The notes beneath the pieces were generated by a model. It saw only the letters and a list, made by a program, of their open reading frames with translations. It searched no databases and was not told where the DNA came from. A stretch of DNA of 46,185 nucleotides from NORP240 sp942492445 (lineage in GTDB: Bacteria; Pseudomonadota; Gammaproteobacteria; Pseudomonadales; Pseudohongiellaceae): assembly GCA_942492445.1 (NCBI GenBank), contig CALOEW010000012.1, positions 1 through 46,185 on the forward strand, in the 5' to 3' direction. Every line of letters starts with the position of its first letter. The stretch's first letter is position 1. This document shows, in pieces, positions 43,456 through 46,185 of the stretch. Position numbers and translations under genes: made by a program.

Positions 43456-45487
43456 ATGCCTATATATGATTTAAAAACAGAAGGTTACATAGTCTCTCGT
43501 GCACCATTTCTGGCTCTCGTCACAATATTGCTGGGCATTGGTTCGGCGCAGGCACAAGATGCGCAGATCGAACCGAATGCGGCCATCGCAGTCTCGGATA
43601 CGGTCGAGACCGAGCTCATCGTGGAGCCCATTCTGCCTGATTTTTCTGCCGCCGAGTTACAAGAACTCGTCGGCCCAATTGCCCTCTATCCCGACAGCAT
43701 GGTGGCGATCATCCTGCCGGCTTCTGCGTACCCGCTGCAAATTGTGCAGGCGGCACGATTCCTCGATAACCTGGAGCAGGACAATACGCTGCAGCCAGAT
43801 GAGTCCTGGGACGAGTCTGTCGTCGCGCTGCTTAATTATCCCGAAGTTATTCGCTTGATGGATGCGGATATCGATTGGACCTGGCAGCTGGGCGAAGCAG
43901 TTATCGCGCAAGAGATCGATGTGCTAAACGCAATCGCGGACTTCCGCACGCTGGCCTACGATGCAGGTAATCTGGAGACAGATGAAATCCAAGTCGTCGA
44001 ACGGGAAAACGAAGTCATCACAATTACCCAGGTGGATGAGAAGGTTGTTTACGTGCCTTATTACGAGCCACGGGAAGTCATTGTCTATCAGACGCGCCCG
44101 GTGTATTACTATTATCCGCGACGATATCCAGTCTATTACTACCCTTACGACTACGGTTATAGTTTTTCCTCGGGTTATTTCTGGGGCGTAACTACGGCCT
44201 TCTCACTTGGGTGGCATGATCACCGTATTCATGTGTACCACCCGAGTTATTACCGTCATCCATACTATGGCCGCTACTACGACGCGCGTTACCACTACCG
44301 CCGGCCTAGCGTTAGCGTGTTCAATAACTACTACGTGAACAATAGCCGACACCTGAACCGCAACCGAGCCCGCGATGGCAGTTACTGGCGCCCTCAGCGG
44401 AATTATGGCTCGCGTCCCGGCTATGACCGAGAGAGGCGGGTTGCTCGCACCTATGGCGGCGGGCGTGATTTTTCCAATAGCGTGCGTGATATGCGTAGAG
44501 TCGACGGTTGGGACGGGCGCCAGGGTCTTGCGAACAGCCTGAGCGATAATCGTCGGCGTACTGCAGCGTCAGGCAATGAAACCCGCGGTGCCCGCTCAAA
44601 CGCTAACGTCCCTATCCCGGGCTCGCGGCAATTCTGCGACAGCCGGCAACGGCAATCGTCGGTCGACCTTGAATGGCGGCAACTCCCTTCGTAATAGTTC
44701 AGCGTTAAGCCGCTCTACAGACAATGGGAATCGCAGTGTAAGACGCTCCGCGGTTAATTCAATTAGAAGCACGTCCGGCTCGCAAGCGGTATCTTCTGAC
44801 AACGGGGACGAGCGCCGCGTTCGCAGCACGCGTGACAATAGTGTCAATCTAGTCGCGCGTAGGCGCACGACAAACGATACGACTTCACGTGCTAATGCAC
44901 TGGGCCTCAATTCGAGAAGTACCGCCTCGCGTCAGCAATCACGAAGCAATGTGGTAATCCCGTCTGAGAACAGCAGTCGCCGGGCGAGTACCTCGACAAC
45001 TTCGAATCGGGCGACTCGAACCACCAGGGATTCGAGTACTGCGCTTACAAATCGCAGTGTGCGCGCGCTGAGACAATCGAGTCCCGCAGCAAGCAGCAGA
45101 ACGAGCAGCCAGCCAGGCAACATCGCGCGATTAAACACCGAGCGTCGTTCATCCAGTGCTTTACGGTCTTCACAGGAGACACGCAGAGCGATAAGTAATA
45201 CACCTCGCGTGAGGAGCGGTAGTTCGAGTAACGTGCGGGCTGCACCGTCGCGTAATCGCTCGAGCCAGATCAGCCAGCCATCGGCGCGACGCAGTGCGCC
45301 TGCTCCGCAGAGACGTGCTGCGCCATCCAGGAGTTCGCGTCAGTCGTTCGGCGGTTCATCCAGTCGATCGCGTGCTGCTTCACCTTCCCGAAGTACGCGG
45401 TCGGCGGCACCTTCTCGCAGTGCCAGGTCGGCGCCTTCCCGTGGCGCTGCAGCGCCGCGTGGAAGCTCCGGGCCGAAGACTACGTTA
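43456..45487 (+). CDS. DUF3300 protein with long Ser/Arg-rich tail, frameshifted and cut by IS91 remnant
   Basis: ATG 43456 follows GAGGTGA. A hydrophobic signal segment ending SAQA precedes a DUF3300 domain (LVGPIALYPDSMVAIILPAS, ASAYPLQIVQAARFL, LLNYPEVIRLM) and a Tyr/His-rich segment (YYYYPRRYPVYYYPYDYGY). The frame then breaks near 44613, where removing one C from CCC joins the N-terminal frame to a very long low-complexity Ser/Arg/Asn tail in the next frame. The tail contains dozens of SR and RS pairs and runs to about 45487. There the sequence becomes the reverse complement of an IS91-type transposase end, so the true C-terminus is lost. DUF3300 proteins are probably envelope-associated, and their function is unknown. 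The total of about 675 residues is longer than usual. Confidence 0.65.
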
Positions 45488-46185
45488 AGTCCACGCCAGC
45501 ATCCGCAGGCCATCTTCCTCAAGGCGTTCCAGAATCTGCCGGATCACCGCCGGGTCCTCGATGCAAGCGATGATCCTCACCGGACCCTGACACTGCTCGC
45601 AGGTTTCGATGTCGATGTTGAAAACCCGCTTCAGACGCTGAGCCCAGGTCTCGGCGACTGCGGGACGGGCGATGTAGCGGCACAAGCTTCTACCTTGTCT
45701 CTGTGCTTGCCCCGTGGGCTGCAACGCCGTATGTGTAGGCTGAAGCCAGCGAGGTTAGTCACCCCTGGCTTCAGCTCCGGGACCATCCGCTTGCGGTGGA
45801 ATGGTCTGCAGGGCTGAACACCTTGCGGCCCTTTTGCGGACCGATGGCCACCCGGTAGTCGACCAATGGCTGTGGATGTCCAGGAGCGGTCTTTCCTCCA
45901 ATCCGTCCAGAGTCAGGTAGCTGCCGTCCTCGTTCTCGCTCCAGGATGCCCTGCCGCTCCAGGAAGCGGGCCACCCGCTGGCTGATGCGCTGCAGCAGGT
46001 TGTGGAGCTGCTGGACGGTCGTGGGCGGCGTGTGTCGGAAGCCGTAGTGACCCGCCTCATCCTGTACGTACACCCCATCCAGAAACAACATGTGGAAATG
46101 GATGTTGAGGTTGAGCGCAGACCCGAAGCGCGGAGGGCAGAATGCCCGGAGTAACCCTCTTCTCTTACAGGGAGAGCCGCCACCA
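45488..46185 (-). mobile_element. IS91-family transposase remnant (right copy, partial at window end)
   Basis: On the minus strand from the window end: RFGSALNLNIHFHMLFLDGV, with the HUH-type motif HFH, then HTPPTTVQQLHNLLQRISQR and LERQGILERE. The reading frame shifts at least three times after that; the next pieces are NEDGSYLTLDGLEERPLLDIH, DYRVAIGPQKGRKVF and ALQTIPPQADGP. After LCRYIARPAVAE the sequence jumps directly to TWAQRLKRVFNIDIETC and CIEDPAVIRQIL, so a stretch normally about 100 or more residues long is deleted. About 130 bases (45513-45645) repeat the left copy. Transposition activity is not expected. Confidence 0.85.
45739..45775. repeat. Inverted repeat inside the IS91 remnant
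   Basis: GCTGAAGCCAG (45739-45749) and CTGGCTTCAGC (45765-45775) are perfect 11-bp inverted repeats around a 15-base loop. It lies in the degraded section of the transposase, between recognisable coding pieces. Confidence 0.6.

Overview
The window looks like a chromosomal segment of an aerobic, heterotrophic, probably aquatic gammaproteobacterium. The reasons are a complete glrK-qseG-glrR (qseE-qseG-qseF) order, a type IV pilin behind a sigma-54 promoter, many secreted or outer-membrane proteins with Sec signal peptides, and families common in marine Gammaproteobacteria (DUF5916 barrel, DUF1080, cyclase, DUF3300). No tRNA, rRNA or CRISPR array was seen, and no species is claimed.

Layout. 1-2.8 kb: two-component operon glrK-qseG-glrR on the minus strand, with glrK frameshifted. 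3.2-4.1 kb: sigma-54 promoter, frameshifted type IV pilin and a possible pilus-protein remnant. 4.2-6.5 kb: dynamin-like GTPase with an in-frame stop. 6.9-9.2 kb and 15.3-17.7 kb: two paralogous pairs, each a cytochrome c/PHM-like copper monooxygenase followed by a secreted beta-sandwich-like protein. Between and after them lie an HDOD-MBL operon, a PEBP protein, a DUF5916 barrel, a DUF1080 protein and conserved secreted proteins. 20.0-24.8 kb: small-molecule metabolism (GlcG/HbpS-like, FMN reductase, PEP mutase/isocitrate lyase family, carboxymuconolactone decarboxylase family, VOC protein, AraC regulator). 25-32 kb: Na+/Ca2+ antiporter, MarR regulator, PQQ-type sugar dehydrogenase divergent from an AraC regulator, OB-fold and lipocalin-like secreted proteins. 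32.9-34.6 kb: YceI and cyclase-family genes.

From about 34.8 kb the window becomes accessory. It has a probable gdhA remnant, two IS91-family transposase remnants in the same orientation (35.1 and 45.5-46.2 kb), several families of short inverted-repeat elements, and an AT-richer three-gene operon at 35.7-39.6 kb. That operon encodes an AbiEi-like antitoxin, an AbiEii-like nucleotidyltransferase toxin and an 806-residue archaeo-eukaryotic-primase/DECH-helicase fusion of the TOTE type. It is flanked by imperfect direct repeats of about 58 bp, and an inverted repeat sits just before the first start codon. This is the best candidate here for an undescribed conflict or defence module.

The second striking locus is a secreted ResA/TlpA-like redoxin (41.2-42.3 kb). 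Its active site reads A-S-W-UGA-G-C-R, which strongly suggests a selenocysteine codon, although the gene also carries a frameshift and another UGA just upstream.

Six otherwise recognisable genes carry one-base frameshifts or in-frame stops. Several of these lie in short homopolymers, so sequencing error and real decay cannot be told apart from this sequence alone.
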